Positions 34,329 to 44,848 of a stretch of 64,000 nt of DNA are shown piece after piece. Under the pieces are notes generated by a model that was not told the DNA's origin, ran no database searches, and saw only the letters and a program-made list of their open reading frames with translations. Both the position numbers and the translations under genes were made by a program. Each line of letters begins with the position of its first letter. Positions within the stretch are counted from its first letter, which is position 1. The stretch is from Iodobacter ciconiae (GTDB taxonomy: Bacteria; Pseudomonadota; Gammaproteobacteria; Burkholderiales; Chitinibacteraceae): positions 682,001 through 746,000 of the forward strand of contig NZ_CP034433.1 of the NCBI RefSeq assembly GCF_003952345.1, written 5' to 3'.

Positions 34329-35510
34329 ATGGAAAATGTTGTCATCGTAAGTGCCACGCGCACCGCATTAGGGAGTTTTAACGGCTCCCTTGCCTCTGTC
34401 AGTGCTGTGGAGCTGGGCAATATTGTGATTGCCGAAGCTCTGAAACGTGCAGGTGTTGAAGGTGCCCAGGTAGAAGAAGTCATCATGGGTAATGTTCTTC
34501 AGGCAGGTCTTGGTCAGAATCCGGCCCGTCAGGCGGCATTGAAAGCCGGCATTCCCGATACCGTACCTTCTTTTACTGTGAACAAGGTATGCGGATCCGG
34601 CCTTAAGAGCGTGGAACTTGCCGCCCAGGCTATTTTGGCAGGAGACGCCGAGATTATTGTCGCCGGTGGTATGGAAAACATGAGTCAGGCCCCTTACCTG
34701 CTCGACAGCAAGGCCCGTTGGGGATATCGCATGGGCAATGGCCAGCTGTATGACACGCTGGTGGGGGATGGCCTTACTTGTGCTACGAATCAATACCATA
34801 TGGGCATTACAGCTGAAAATGTGGCGGAGCAATATGGTATCACCCGCGCAGAGCAGGACGCTTTTGCATTGCTGTCCCAGCAAAAAGCTTCACGTGCGGT
34901 TGTTGAAGGTGTTTTTGCCAGGGAAATCGTGCCGGTTGTTATGAAGTCTCGCAAGGGAGAAACCGTTTTTGCAATGGATGAATACCCGAAAGCAGATGCC
35001 AGTGCCGAGCAGCTTGCCAAACTTAAGCCTGCCTTTAAGGCGGATGGTACTGTAACGGCTGGTAATGCTTCTGGCATCAATGATGGTGCTGCCGCTCTGG
35101 TGCTCATGTCCGAAAGCAAGGCCAGGGCACTTGGGCTTAAGCCTCTGGCTCGTATCCGCAGCTATGCCAGCGCCGGTGTTGCGCCCTCCGTTATGGGGCT
35201 GGGCCCGGTTCCCGCCACGCAAAAAGCCCTTGCCAAGGCCAAGCTGCAAGTTTCGGACATCGGGCTGATTGAAGCGAATGAAGCTTTTGCTGCTCAGTTT
35301 CTTGCTGTGGGTAAAGCCTTGAATTTCGATATGGATAAAGTTAACGTGAATGGTGGTGCTATTGCTTTGGGCCATCCTATCGGAGCCAGTGGCGCCCGAA
35401 TTCTGGTTACACTTTTACATGCAATGCAGGCAAGGGACGTGGAGCTTGGCTTGGCGACTCTTTGTATTGGTGGCGGTCAAGGTACTGCTATTGTTGTTGA
35501 ACGGATGTAA
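34329..35510 (+). CDS. atoB: Acetyl-CoA acetyltransferase (thiolase)
   Basis: 393 residues. Catalytic residues are visible: Cys in [14 protein letters not shown] (about 88), His in [18 protein letters not shown] (about 349) and Cys in [13 protein letters not shown] (about 379). It splits acetoacetyl-CoA into two acetyl-CoA, the step after CoA transfer. It is the last structural gene of the ato operon, followed by a terminator. Confidence 0.96.
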   Translation: MENVVIVSATRTALGSFNGSLASVSAVELGNIVIAEALKRAGVEGAQVEEVIMGNVLQAGLGQNPARQAALKAGIPDTVPSFTVNKVCGSGLKSVELAAQAILAGDAEIIVAGGMENMSQAPYLLDSKARWGYRMGNGQLYDTLVGDGLTCATNQYHMGITAENVAEQYGITRAEQDAFALLSQQKASRAVVEGVFAREIVPVVMKSRKGETVFAMDEYPKADASAEQLAKLKPAFKADGTVTAGNASGINDGAAALVLMSESKARALGLKPLARIRSYASAGVAPSVMGLGPVPATQKALAKAKLQVSDIGLIEANEAFAAQFLAVGKALNFDMDKVNVNGGAIALGHPIGASGARILVTLLHAMQARDVELGLATLCIGGGQGTAIVVERM

Positions 35511-35563
35511 TGCAGTGAGGAGATTATTTCTCCCGTAATCCGGGTTCATCCCCTATCGTTTTA

Positions 35564-35606
35564 CCCCGACACGCTTCCCTTAAAGAAGCCGTCGGGGATT
35601 TTTTTG
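35564..35606 (+). terminator. Terminator of the atoDAEB operon
   Basis: ccccgac (35564-35570) pairs with gtcgggg (35591-35597) around a 20-base loop, followed by attttttt. It lies 54 bases after atoB and separates it from atoS. Confidence 0.85.
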
Positions 35607-35664
35607 ATGGCATTGATACTGTTTTTTTAAATTAAAGGACAGGTTTCGGATCATGGCGATTTAA

Positions 35665-37569
35665 TTGGTAAGGAATCAGTGGCAGGCTGAGGTGTGCCTT
35701 GTACTGCTTAACATTTTGGGTCTCTCTAATTTTTTACAATTAAAACTGAGAAAACTGATCGTGCTGGTAACAAAATTTTACCCTGAAAAATTCCGAACCA
35801 AGGTGATGCTACTGGCTATCAGCCTGGTTTGCATCCCGACCATTTTGATTGCCTACCTTGTAGAAAAACAGGGGAAAGACCTGTTGCTTCAAGAAAAGGA
35901 AAGTAAGCTTTTTGCCTTTACTTACATGCTAGATCTGGAGCTGGGCAATACCTTTGATCCTCGCAATAACACGCGATCCCGCGAGGAGCAGATTAAGTAT
36001 TTTAATCATCTGCTCTCCCCCAGAATAGAGGCTTTGCTAACCCGCATGCCCAATGTGGGGGTGGGTTATTACAATAACGCTCTGGATGCAATCGTGGTTT
36101 ATGCGCCGGAGAAGGAAAACGGCAATAAGGTCGGGGTCCGTATTACAAAACACCACCCGGGGCGCAAGGTAATGGCTTTGGGGGCACCAGTGGTAGAGAG
36201 TGGTGAACTGGTCCGGGGTAATATCATGAATGCCATGATCCCCATCGTTCGGGATAAGCAGATTCTTGGTTATATCTGGGCCAATGAATTGATGGATGAT
36301 ATTGACCAGCAGACCATGGCGCTGGATAAAAATATTCTCATAGTCAGCCTGTTTGGCATCATCGTCAGCCTGTTTCTGACTTCTTTACTATCCCGGCGTC
36401 TTAGCTCCGATATTGACAATATCAAGGAAGGGTTGCGGGAGTTGCAGTTTGATCTGCACAATAAAATTCCTCCCCTGAAAGGAGAGATGAACGATATTGT
36501 GGATGGGGTGAACCACCTGGCTTTTTCTTTGAATCAGGCCAAAACACTGAATGAGATGATTCTGGAGAGCACGGTTGATGGGGTCATTACCGTGGATATA
36601 AATGGTGCAATTACCACGATGAATCCGGCAGCCCAGTGTATTACCGGCTGTGATCCCGATAAGGTACTGGGTAAGCCTTACCAGACCATCATTGATGACC
36701 AGAATTTCAAAAGCCCCTTGCTAGATACGCTGCGGAGCGGGGTAGAGCATATCAGTGTGGAAATTGATTTTCCTGTTTCGGGCAATATTTGTAAATTGAG
36801 CTCAAGTTCCAGTCTTTTGAAAAACAGCCACGGCGAGACAATCGGAGCCGTGGTGATTTTCAAGGATCTGACTGAACAGAAGGAGATGCAGCGGATTGTC
36901 CAGCAGGCAGAGCGGCTGGCTGCAATCGGTGAATTGATGGCCGGGGTTGCCCACGAAATACGTAATCCGCTTACGGCAGTACGGGGTTTTGTACAGTATC
37001 TTCAGAAGGACACCAGCAAGGCGGAGAAGGATGAGTTCATTGTGATCATCCTAAAAGAAGTGGATTCGATCAACAAAGTCATCCAGCAGCTGCTTGATTT
37101 TTCCAGGCCACCCAAAAACTTTTTTTCGGCCACATCCCTGAACCAGCTGGTTCATGACACCCTGATTCTGATCAAGTCTTCCAATAGCTCATCTACCATT
37201 CGGTTTGTGCTGAATCTGGATGAGAGCTTGAAGGATATCTATTTGGATAGAGAAATGATCAAACAGGTGCTGCTTAATCTGCTGATCAATGCCGTACAGG
37301 CCATTGATAACGGAGGAACGATCACGATTGTTTCGGCGTTATCCAAGGATGGGCTATACCAGCGGATTAAAATATGGGATACAGGTCATGGTATTGATGA
37401 AAAGCTGAAGAGCAAGATTTTTAGCCCGTTTTTTACAACAAAACCTTCAGGAACCGGGCTGGGTCTGGCAATTGCCCACAAAATTATTGCTTCCCATAAC
37501 GGGAGTATAACGATAGAAAATCATGAAGAAGGCGGAGCAGTTGTTACGATTACTTTGCCTATGTTGTAG
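35665..37569 (+). CDS. atoS: Sensor histidine kinase of the acetoacetate system
   Basis: 634 residues from TTG at 35665; a GTG at 35761 gives 602 residues and aligns better with E. coli AtoS, so the true start is uncertain. There is an N-terminal membrane helix (VMLLAISLVCIPTILIAYL), a periplasmic domain, a second helix (LIVSLFGIIVSLFLTSLLSR), a HAMP segment, a PAS domain (about 300-410), the H box GVAHEIRNPLTAVRG with His430, and a HATPase (NLLINAVQAI, DTGHGID, GTGLGLAIA). It phosphorylates AtoC in response to acetoacetate or related signals. atoC follows 29 bases later. Confidence 0.9.
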   Translation: MVRNQWQAEVCLVLLNILGLSNFLQLKLRKLIVLVTKFYPEKFRTKVMLLAISLVCIPTILIAYLVEKQGKDLLLQEKESKLFAFTYMLDLELGNTFDPRNNTRSREEQIKYFNHLLSPRIEALLTRMPNVGVGYYNNALDAIVVYAPEKENGNKVGVRITKHHPGRKVMALGAPVVESGELVRGNIMNAMIPIVRDKQILGYIWANELMDDIDQQTMALDKNILIVSLFGIIVSLFLTSLLSRRLSSDIDNIKEGLRELQFDLHNKIPPLKGEMNDIVDGVNHLAFSLNQAKTLNEMILESTVDGVITVDINGAITTMNPAAQCITGCDPDKVLGKPYQTIIDDQNFKSPLLDTLRSGVEHISVEIDFPVSGNICKLSSSSSLLKNSHGETIGAVVIFKDLTEQKEMQRIVQQAERLAAIGELMAGVAHEIRNPLTAVRGFVQYLQKDTSKAEKDEFIVIILKEVDSINKVIQQLLDFSRPPKNFFSATSLNQLVHDTLILIKSSNSSSTIRFVLNLDESLKDIYLDREMIKQVLLNLLINAVQAIDNGGTITIVSALSKDGLYQRIKIWDTGHGIDEKLKSKIFSPFFTTKPSGTGLGLAIAHKIIASHNGSITIENHEEGGAVVTITLPML

Positions 37570-37598
37570 AGCTACCTACAGGGAAGAAGAGCTACAGT

Positions 37599-38990
37599 AT
37601 GTCTAGTCATAAAGTGCTTATCGTCGATGATGAAATCAATTTACGTAAACTGCTTTCGGTGGTGTTTACGGAAGAAGGCTACGAGGTCATTTGCGCAGCA
37701 GATGGCGAGGAGGCGATTAATCTGTTTGGCAAAGAGGCTTTCGATCTGGTGCTAATGGATATCCGTATGCCCAAGATGGATGGACTGACGACACTTAAAA
37801 TTTTGAAAGAGGCCAATAGCGAGGTTCCCATTATTCTGATGACGGCCTATGGAGGGGTGGATACGGCGGTTGAGGCACTTAAACTGGGCGCATTTGATTA
37901 CACTGTAAAGCCATTTGACCTGGATGATCTGAAGTTGCTGGTTAAAAAAGCCTTTATCAAGCAGCAGAAGCGGGAAAACATCCCCCTTACCGAGGTGGAG
38001 CTGCCCAATGGCTATGACAAGCATGAAAAAATGCTGACCAATAGCACCAATATGATGGAGTTGTTCCGCAATATTGCCAGGGTATCCCAGACCAACTCAT
38101 CCGTGCTGGTGATGGGAGAAAGCGGTACGGGGAAAGAGCTTGTGGCCAAAGCTATTCATTATCACAGTAAGCGTGAGAGTGGCCCTTTTATCAAAGTGAA
38201 TTGCGGTGCTTTAACTGAAAGCCTGCTGGAAAGTACTTTGTTTGGCCATGCTAAAGGTGCTTTTACAGGAGCGCAAAGTAACCAAGTTGGTTTGTTTGAG
38301 CGAGCCAATCACGGGACTTTGCTGCTAGATGAGGTGGGAGAAATGTCGCCCGGCTTGCAAGTGAAACTATTGAGAGTCTTGCAGGAGAGGGAGTTCGAAC
38401 CGATTGGCAGCAGTAAAACAATCAAAACAGATTTTCGTCTGATTGCAGCCACCAACCGGAATATGCAAGAGATGATGGATCAGGGATTGTTCCGGCAGGA
38501 TCTGTTTTATCGCCTGAATGTGATGTCGCTTTTCCTGCCTTCTTTAAGGGAAAGGCCGGATGACATCATGTTGCTGGCCCACCATTTTGTGCAACGGTTT
38601 TGTGCTGAAAATGGTAAGGATGTTTTGGATTTTTTCATTGATACCATCGAAGTTCTAAATAATTATTCCTGGCCAGGTAATATTCGCGAGTTATCGAATG
38701 CAATGGAGCGGGCTGTAATTATGGCTGCCGGGGCTTTGATTTACCCTGAGGATCTGCCCGAGCAGATCGCCCAGTCAAAAAAACAGGATTCCCAGGTGGC
38801 TTCTGTTTTTGCCAACCGGAAGCTTGCCAACAAAAACCTGAAAGACAGCATGAAGAATTTTGAGAGGGAATTGATTGAGAATACCCTAAGGGAAAATCAT
38901 GGGCACAGAGAAATGACTGCCAAGGCCCTGGGGGTATGTAAACGAACTTTGATGTATAAGCTGCAGGAATACGGTATTGATTCGGATTGA
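37599..38990 (+). CDS. atoC: Sigma-54-dependent response regulator AtoC
   Basis: 463 residues. Receiver domain 1-120 with Asp54 as phospho-acceptor (LVLMDIRMP); AAA+ domain about 140-375 with Walker A GESGTGKE, GAFTGAQ for sigma-54 contact and LLLDEVGEM; C-terminal Fis-type helix-turn-helix (TAKALGVCKRTLMYKLQEY). It likely binds the inverted repeats at 31495-31543 and activates the sigma-54 promoter at 31585. It shares a transcript with atoS. Confidence 0.94.
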   Translation: MSSHKVLIVDDEINLRKLLSVVFTEEGYEVICAADGEEAINLFGKEAFDLVLMDIRMPKMDGLTTLKILKEANSEVPIILMTAYGGVDTAVEALKLGAFDYTVKPFDLDDLKLLVKKAFIKQQKRENIPLTEVELPNGYDKHEKMLTNSTNMMELFRNIARVSQTNSSVLVMGESGTGKELVAKAIHYHSKRESGPFIKVNCGALTESLLESTLFGHAKGAFTGAQSNQVGLFERANHGTLLLDEVGEMSPGLQVKLLRVLQEREFEPIGSSKTIKTDFRLIAATNRNMQEMMDQGLFRQDLFYRLNVMSLFLPSLRERPDDIMLLAHHFVQRFCAENGKDVLDFFIDTIEVLNNYSWPGNIRELSNAMERAVIMAAGALIYPEDLPEQIAQSKKQDSQVASVFANRKLANKNLKDSMKNFERELIENTLRENHGHREMTAKALGVCKRTLMYKLQEYGIDSD

Positions 38991-39092
38991 TGGTTTTTCA
39001 GAAATATATGTATCCGGAGCCGGATAAATTACGGGCCAACGCATATCTTCTCTTTCCCTTACGCGTCTTATGCCCTAAAGTAGCGTTCAATC

Positions 39093-39104
39093 GAACGATC
39101 GTTC
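39093..39104. promoter_or_regulatory. 12-bp palindrome in front of recG
   Basis: GAACGATCGTTC is a perfect palindrome ending 10 bases before the recG ATG. Such sequences are typical of TetR-family operators, but no TetR gene is present nearby. It could also be part of the recG promoter by chance. Confidence 0.4.
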
Positions 39105-39114
39105 AAAAAAAGCC

Positions 39115-41136
39115 ATGGACCTAGCCGCCTTACCCGAAGCACTTAAAAGCCGCCTTATCAAGTTAGGGCTGATACGCCCGTTTGATCTGGTGCTGCACTT
39201 ACCACTGCGTTACGAAGACGAAACACATCTTTATCCCATGGTGGACGCGCCAATGGGGCAGCCGGTGCTGGTGGAGGGCACAGTGGAATCGTGCGAGGTG
39301 CAATATAAGCCGCGTAAGCAACTGGTTGCACGGGTGAGCGATGCAGGCGGATCGTTGAATGTGCGCTTGCTTAATTTTTATCCCAGCGTCGCCAAACAAC
39401 TGGCCGTGGGTAAAACGGTGCGGCTTTATGGTGAGATCCGGCGTGGTTTTTTGGGGGACGAAATGGTACACCCTAAAATACGTGCCGCTAATGAGCAGAG
39501 TTTGAACGAAGCGTTAACGCCGGTTTATCCGACCACTGCGGGTTTGAATCAGTTACAACTGGCTAAGTTGATTCGCCTCGCGCTTAAGCACTGCGATTTA
39601 CGTGACACCCTTCCAGCGGGAGTGCTTGAACCGCTGAGCCTGCCGGATTTTTCCTCCAGTGTGCGGCTGCTCCATTCACCCACCCCGGATATCCCTCATA
39701 GTTTACTGACCGAGCGCACGCATCCGGCCTGGCAGCGCTTAAAGTTTGACGAGCTGCTGGCGCAGCAGCTTAGTCTGCGCACAGCCCATGCCGCAAGGCG
39801 GGAGCGCACGGCTCCGGTGATTGCACCTGAAGGCGAGCTGGCAGCAAAATTGCTGGCAAGTTTGCCTTTTGCCTTAACCGGTGCTCAAGGCAAAGTTTTA
39901 AAAGAAATTACTCATGATTTAATTCTGCCTCATCCTATGCAGCGCTTGTTGCAGGGCGATGTGGGCTCGGGCAAAACCATTGTGGCGGCGCTGGCTGCAT
40001 GCCAGGCGATTGAAGCGGGTTATCAAGTTGCCTTAATGGCACCGACCGAGATTTTGGCCGAGCAGCATTTTAATAAATTATCTGCATGGTTTGCACCGCT
40101 GGGTATCAAAGTGGTGTGGCTTGCCGGCTCTCTGGGGGCTAAGGCCAAGCGGCTGGCGATTGAGGACGCAGCCCTCGGTACTGCCCCGCTTGTGGTGGGA
40201 ACACATGCTATTTTTCAGGCCAGCGTCACCTTTGCAAAACTGGGCCTGGCGATTGTCGATGAGCAACATCGTTTTGGCGTGGCGCAAAGACTGGCACTGC
40301 GTGAAAAAGGCGGCAGCCCGCACCAGCTGATGATGAGTGCCACTCCGATTCCGCGCACTCTGGCGATGAGTTATTACGCAGATCTTGATGTGAGCGTGAT
40401 CGACGAGTTGCCACCGGGCCGTACGCCAATTGTGACTAAGCTGGTTAGCGATGCAAGGCGGGATGAAATTATCCAGCGCATCGCCGCTAAGGTGGAAGAA
40501 GGCCGGCAAGTGTATTGGGTTTGCCCCTTGATTGAGGAGTCTGAAGCGCTGCAATTGCAGACTGCGGTGGATACCCATCAGCAGCTCACCGAAGAGTTAG
40601 AGGGCATGGTGGTGGGGCTGGTGCATGGCCGCATGAAAACGGCTGAAAAAGCTGAAGTCATGGCGGCTTTTTTAAGAAACGAGGTACAAGTTCTGGTGGC
40701 CACTACCGTGATAGAGGTTGGCGTAGATGTGCCTAATGCCAGCCTGATGGTGATTGAACACGCCGAGCGCATGGGCTTATCGCAATTGCACCAGTTGCGC
40801 GGCCGGGTAGGGCGTGGCGCGCATGCTTCATTGTGCGTGCTGCTTTATACCACGCCACTGGGGGAGCTGGCCAAATCCCGTTTGCGGGTGATTTATGAAA
40901 ACACCGATGGCTTTGAAATCGCCCGTCAGGATATGGAAATCCGTGGCCCTGGCGAGCTGGCTGGTGTGCGGCAATCCGGGGTACCCATGCTGCGCTTTGC
41001 CGATTTGGAAAAAGACGCTGATTTACTGGAAGAAGCACGGCTGGTGGCCGAAGATCTGCTGGCTCATCATATGCCAACCGCGCTGCTGCATCTGGATCGC
41101 TGGTTGCCGGGACGGGAAATGCTGCTGAAGGTTTAG
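39115..41136 (+). CDS. recG: ATP-dependent DNA helicase RecG
   Basis: 673 residues, near the usual 690. The N-terminal wedge/OB domain is about 1-240. The helicase core has LLQGDVGSGKTIVAALAA (Walker A), AIVDEQHRFGVAQR (DEQH box), MMSATPIPRTLAMSYYADLDVSVIDELPPGR, VATTVIEVGVDVPNA and the QLRGRVGRG motif VI. RecG regresses stalled replication forks and branch-migrates Holliday junctions. It is separated from atoC by about 120 bases. Confidence 0.97.
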   Translation: MDLAALPEALKSRLIKLGLIRPFDLVLHLPLRYEDETHLYPMVDAPMGQPVLVEGTVESCEVQYKPRKQLVARVSDAGGSLNVRLLNFYPSVAKQLAVGKTVRLYGEIRRGFLGDEMVHPKIRAANEQSLNEALTPVYPTTAGLNQLQLAKLIRLALKHCDLRDTLPAGVLEPLSLPDFSSSVRLLHSPTPDIPHSLLTERTHPAWQRLKFDELLAQQLSLRTAHAARRERTAPVIAPEGELAAKLLASLPFALTGAQGKVLKEITHDLILPHPMQRLLQGDVGSGKTIVAALAACQAIEAGYQVALMAPTEILAEQHFNKLSAWFAPLGIKVVWLAGSLGAKAKRLAIEDAALGTAPLVVGTHAIFQASVTFAKLGLAIVDEQHRFGVAQRLALREKGGSPHQLMMSATPIPRTLAMSYYADLDVSVIDELPPGRTPIVTKLVSDARRDEIIQRIAAKVEEGRQVYWVCPLIEESEALQLQTAVDTHQQLTEELEGMVVGLVHGRMKTAEKAEVMAAFLRNEVQVLVATTVIEVGVDVPNASLMVIEHAERMGLSQLHQLRGRVGRGAHASLCVLLYTTPLGELAKSRLRVIYENTDGFEIARQDMEIRGPGELAGVRQSGVPMLRFADLEKDADLLEEARLVAEDLLAHHMPTALLHLDRWLPGREMLLKV

Positions 41137-41336
41137 CAGCTGCTGACGTTTTGTGCCGGATCCAAAGAGATTTAGGTGCGTGTTGCAATACAAGTGATGG
41201 TTAGTGTAAATTTTTTGGTTTCTTACAACCAAAGTTTACGGTGTTTTGCAAGCGCTGGCTGATTAAAGGCTAGGGATTTTACATTTTTACCGGGGTATAA
41301 TTTATTTATATCGCATAGATTCAGGCCATTATTGTC

Positions 41337-41888
41337 ATGAACGATATCGGCGTAGTTTCTTTAGCATCAAATAGTGCATCTTATTTGGGCCGTGGAGTCG
41401 GCACTGCTGAGCGTAATTCGTCAGAGTTAAGTGTAAAGCCCGGGTCTGCTCAAACGGCTGAAAATGGTAGTTCGCTTAGTGAATCCGAGCTTGCCGCAAT
41501 AGAAAAAATGGCGAAACGCGATCGGGAGGTGCGCCAGCATGAGCTGGCCCATTTGGCCGCGGCAGGTGGGTTGGCAACAAGTGGGGCAACTTACTCGATG
41601 CAGACGGGGCCTGATGGCAAACAGTATGCAATGGGTGGAGAAGTGAAGATTGATGTCAGCCCTGGCCGGTCACCGGAAGAAACGCTGAGTAAGGCCAGGA
41701 TCATTCAGGCTGCCGCCCTAGCGCCTGCCGAGCCAAGCGGGGCGGATCGCGCCATTGCTGCAGCCGCTGCCACTATGGCCCAGTCTGCCCAGGCAGAGAT
41801 TGCAAAGCGTGGCCCGGCAGAGCAGAAACTGGCGGCTCGGTACGGGCAAAATGAATATGCTAAAAGTGCTTTGGCAACCTCTGCGTAA
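41337..41888 (+). CDS. Putative zinc metalloprotease of the SprA-related/CJM1_0395 type
   Basis: 183 residues. HELAH at residues 68-72 is a zincin-type metal site, with a conserved neighbourhood (DREVRQHELAHLAAAGGLATSGATYSMQTGPDGKQYAMGGEVKIDVSPG). A hydrophilic N-terminal 50 residues is Ser-rich, and a C-terminal Ala-rich helical region (SKARIIQAAALAPAEPSG...) follows. The family name is from memory. No signal peptide is present. It stands alone between recG and a convergent PilJ-N gene. Substrate unknown. Confidence 0.75.
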   Translation: MNDIGVVSLASNSASYLGRGVGTAERNSSELSVKPGSAQTAENGSSLSESELAAIEKMAKRDREVRQHELAHLAAAGGLATSGATYSMQTGPDGKQYAMGGEVKIDVSPGRSPEETLSKARIIQAAALAPAEPSGADRAIAAAAATMAQSAQAEIAKRGPAEQKLAARYGQNEYAKSALATSA

Positions 41889-41906
41889 TCTGGCTAAGCC
41901 TGTGGC

Positions 41907-42662
41907 TTAATTGCCAAGTCTTTCGTATTGATTGCTCAGTTTATCCATGACTTCAAGTAAACGCTCGCTGGTTGTGGCGATATTATTATCTGCCGCTGTA
42001 TCCAGCCCGCTGAGTGCATTTTCCAGAAATACCCATTGCATCTGTGCCAGATCAAGCTGCTTTAGTGTCGCGGGTGTATTTTGTGCTGAGGTGCGCAAAG
42101 TAACTAAGCCTGCTGCAAATTCTTTCTGAGCCAAGGACTGCTGTGATTTAAGGGTTGGACTGGCGTGCCAGCTTTGCATGCAGGCTGCTTTTGCCAGGCG
42201 CTGGCTTAGCATGCGCTGCCTGCCTGCGATACGAATTAATTTTCCCTGAGGTTTGCCCATGGCGGCCTCCAGGCTTTTGGCTAATTCGCCTGCGTCATAT
42301 TGCATTCCTTCCGCAATCTCATCAAGTTGCTTGGCTGTATCTGCTTTGGGGGGCGTTTGGGCTAGCGTGCGAAAAGTTTGCCATTGTGCTTCCTGTTTTT
42401 TTACGGCAGCAATGCTCTCTGGCACTGTTGCACTTTCAAGCAGGTTAGTGAGCTGAGTTGAAAACTGGTTGATCGAGCCGCTGATTTGTTGCTTGGCAAC
42501 GTTTGGGTTTACACCTCTGCCTTGCTGGCAATAGGCTTTAACAATACGCTGAGTCAGCATGCGCTGGCTACCGATAGTATTGATTGCGGCGCCAGGGGTT
42601 AGTACAGTTGCTTCAGCAAGAATGGGCACAATAAGGAGGGGTAATAGAAAAAGGGCTCGCAT
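41907..42662 (-). CDS. Periplasmic protein with two PilJ N-terminal (PilJ_N) repeats
   Basis: 251 residues from the ATG at 42662, where a signal peptide begins (MRALFLLPLLIVPILAEA). Two copies of the helical PilJ_N pattern follow: INTIGSQRMLTQRIVKAYCQ (about 22-120) and IRIAGRQRMLSQRLAKAACM (about 140-235). In PilJ and NarX-type sensors this domain senses periplasmic ligands, but here there is no membrane or signalling domain. It may be a ligand-binding or chemoreceptor partner. Convergent with the metalloprotease gene. Confidence 0.8.
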   Translation of the reverse strand: MRALFLLPLLIVPILAEATVLTPGAAINTIGSQRMLTQRIVKAYCQQGRGVNPNVAKQQISGSINQFSTQLTNLLESATVPESIAAVKKQEAQWQTFRTLAQTPPKADTAKQLDEIAEGMQYDAGELAKSLEAAMGKPQGKLIRIAGRQRMLSQRLAKAACMQSWHASPTLKSQQSLAQKEFAAGLVTLRTSAQNTPATLKQLDLAQMQWVFLENALSGLDTAADNNIATTSERLLEVMDKLSNQYERLGN

Positions 42663-42886
42663 AAAAATCTCTTGAAAGTAAAAAATCATGCTTCTTGTTT
42701 AGCATTTGAGCCAAAACAGGTAACTCCCGCCCAGATTAAAATCGGGCGGGAGCCTAAATATTTAGCAGAAACAAGACCGAAGTCTACCGTTATCCACAGA
42801 GATGTAGTAGCAGGCAAATTACTCATTGGTTTGTTTGAGTTGTTTTCTTTCTGCGTGAATACTTAGTTATGCACAGCCGGGGCTTA

Positions 42887-43189
42887 TTACTTAGTACTCA
42901 ATACCCATTTTGCCAGATCTTTTGCTTCTGCATCACTTACTGCATTAGGTGGCATAGGCATTGTGCCCCATACGCCACTACCGCCTTTTTTAATTTTGTC
43001 TGCCAGTTTGCTTACAGCACCGGCATCACCCTTATATTTGGCGGCAACTTCTTTATAAGAAGGGCCAATTAATTTTTTGTCGAGGGTGTGACAGGCAAAA
43101 CAATTTTTTTCTTTTGCCAGATCCGCAGGTGCAATGGCATAAACACTACTGGAGCCGAACAGGCAGAGCAATAACAGAGCTTTTTTCAT
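42887..43189 (-). CDS. Small periplasmic cytochrome c (class I)
   Basis: 100 residues from the ATG at 43189, chosen because a signal peptide (ALLLLCLFGSSSVYA) starts there; a longer reading to 43258 lacks export features. The heme motif is CFACH, and the axial Met lies in GTMPMPPN. Size and GPSYKEVAAKY/AKWVLS ends resemble cytochrome c551/c552. It carries electrons in the periplasm, perhaps to a nitrite reductase or peroxidase, though no partner is nearby. It is divergent from cysG. Confidence 0.92.
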   Translation of the reverse strand: MKKALLLLCLFGSSSVYAIAPADLAKEKNCFACHTLDKKLIGPSYKEVAAKYKGDAGAVSKLADKIKKGGSGVWGTMPMPPNAVSDAEAKDLAKWVLSTK

Positions 43190-43373
43190 ATCTGATTCCT
43201 TGGAGGCTAAAAGTGAATAAAAAATGCAGGCAGCATGACTTCCCCGCCAGTTAAACATAAGTGGTGCTTTACTATATTTGATTTAGATCACATATGTATA
43301 GCAGGGAGTGATTTTGCATTCACAGGAATGCTCGTTCAAACTAGATAAAAATTGATTTTAAGGTTATTGGCAA

Positions 43374-44756
43374 ATGAATTACTTTCCACTTTTTTTAAAT
43401 TTACATGATCAAAATTGTCTTGTTGTGGGGGGCGGGGATGTTGCAGCACGCAAGATCCGTTTACTTGCTGCTGCCGGTGGAAAAATGACTGTCGTGGCTC
43501 CAGCGCTTTGTGAGGAGCTGGCACAGGCTGTGCTTGATGGTAAGCTGATTCATTTGGCGGCAAGCTTTAATGAATCACAATTACAAAATACCCGCCTGGT
43601 GATTGCGGCAACTAATAGCGAAGAAGTGAACCGTCAGGTCTTTGAAGCTTGTGAAGCGCGCGGTATTTTAGTGAATGCGGTGGATGATCCGGCCAGTTGT
43701 CGTTTTATTACACCTGCAATTGTTGATCGCTCCCCTTTAATGATCGCGATTTCTACATCGGGAGGTGTGCCGGTGCTGGCACGCAACTTACGTGCGCAGC
43801 TGGAGGCTTTGATTCCGCATGCTTATGGTGATTTGGCGAAAATGGCGGCAGATTTTCGGGATGAAGTAAAAAGCAAATTACTTACGGTAGGCACACGAAA
43901 GCAGTTTTGGGAGCAAACACTTGCTGGCCCTATCCCGGATATGGTGTTTGCCGGCCAGTACGAGGCGGCGCGCCAGGCATTGAGGGAGTCACTTAGTGCT
44001 GATACGGATGCACCGCGGCAAGGTGCGGTGTACCTGGTGGGCTGTGGGCCGGGTAACCCTGATTTACTGACATTTCGTGCATTGCGCCTGATGCAGCAGG
44101 CTGATGTGGTGCTGTATGACAATCTGGTGTCGGCTCCGATTCTGGATATGGTTCGCCGGGATGCGGAGCGGGTGTATGTGGGGAAAAAATCAAATAATCA
44201 CGCTGTGCCACAAGAAGAAATTAATAAGCTTCTGGTGCGATATGCTCAAAAAGGGCAAAAAGTTTTACGGCTAAAAGGGGGAGACCCTTTTATTTTTGGC
44301 CGCGGTGGCGAGGAAATCGAAGAGCTGGCAGAAGCAGGGGTTGCTTTTGAGGTCGTGCCGGGGATTACATCCGCAGCGGGTGCCTCTTGCTATGCAGGTA
44401 TTCCGTTGACTCACAGAGATTATGCCCAGTCAGTGACTTTTGTAACAGGGCATCGCCGCGATGGTGAAGTGGAGCTGGATTGGCCGCGTCTTGTTAGCCC
44501 AACAGAAACCGTGGTGGTTTATATGGGCGTGGCGCAGGTCGGCAAAATTTGTGCACAATTAATTAAGCACGGCAGAAATCCGGCAACTCCGGCTGCAATG
44601 GTTGAAAAAGCCACGCTCTCGAAGCAGCGGGTGGTGGTGGGGACTTTAAGTGATTTGGCACAAAAGGTGGTTGATCTGGGCATTAAACCCCCTGCGCTGA
44701 TTATTATCGGCGAGGTCGTATGCCTGCATGAAAAACTAAAGTGGTTAGCGGATTAG
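43374..44756 (+). CDS. cysG: Siroheme synthase (trifunctional)
   Basis: 460 residues. The N-terminal dehydrogenase/ferrochelatase half begins with [16 protein letters not shown] (NAD site) and [11 protein letters not shown]. The C-terminal uroporphyrinogen-III methyltransferase half shows [30 protein letters not shown] and [17 protein letters not shown]. It makes siroheme from uroporphyrinogen III for sulfite and nitrite reductases. It stands alone; spacing to its neighbours suggests its own promoter. Confidence 0.96.
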   Translation: MNYFPLFLNLHDQNCLVVGGGDVAARKIRLLAAAGGKMTVVAPALCEELAQAVLDGKLIHLAASFNESQLQNTRLVIAATNSEEVNRQVFEACEARGILVNAVDDPASCRFITPAIVDRSPLMIAISTSGGVPVLARNLRAQLEALIPHAYGDLAKMAADFRDEVKSKLLTVGTRKQFWEQTLAGPIPDMVFAGQYEAARQALRESLSADTDAPRQGAVYLVGCGPGNPDLLTFRALRLMQQADVVLYDNLVSAPILDMVRRDAERVYVGKKSNNHAVPQEEINKLLVRYAQKGQKVLRLKGGDPFIFGRGGEEIEELAEAGVAFEVVPGITSAAGASCYAGIPLTHRDYAQSVTFVTGHRRDGEVELDWPRLVSPTETVVVYMGVAQVGKICAQLIKHGRNPATPAAMVEKATLSKQRVVVGTLSDLAQKVVDLGIKPPALIIIGEVVCLHEKLKWLAD

Positions 44757-44848
44757 TCTTTGAAGACGTAAAGTGTGCTTGATGTCAAATAATTGCTGCT
44801 TTTATTGTAATTATTTAGTACAGTATTACTGTTTATCCAGATATTTTA

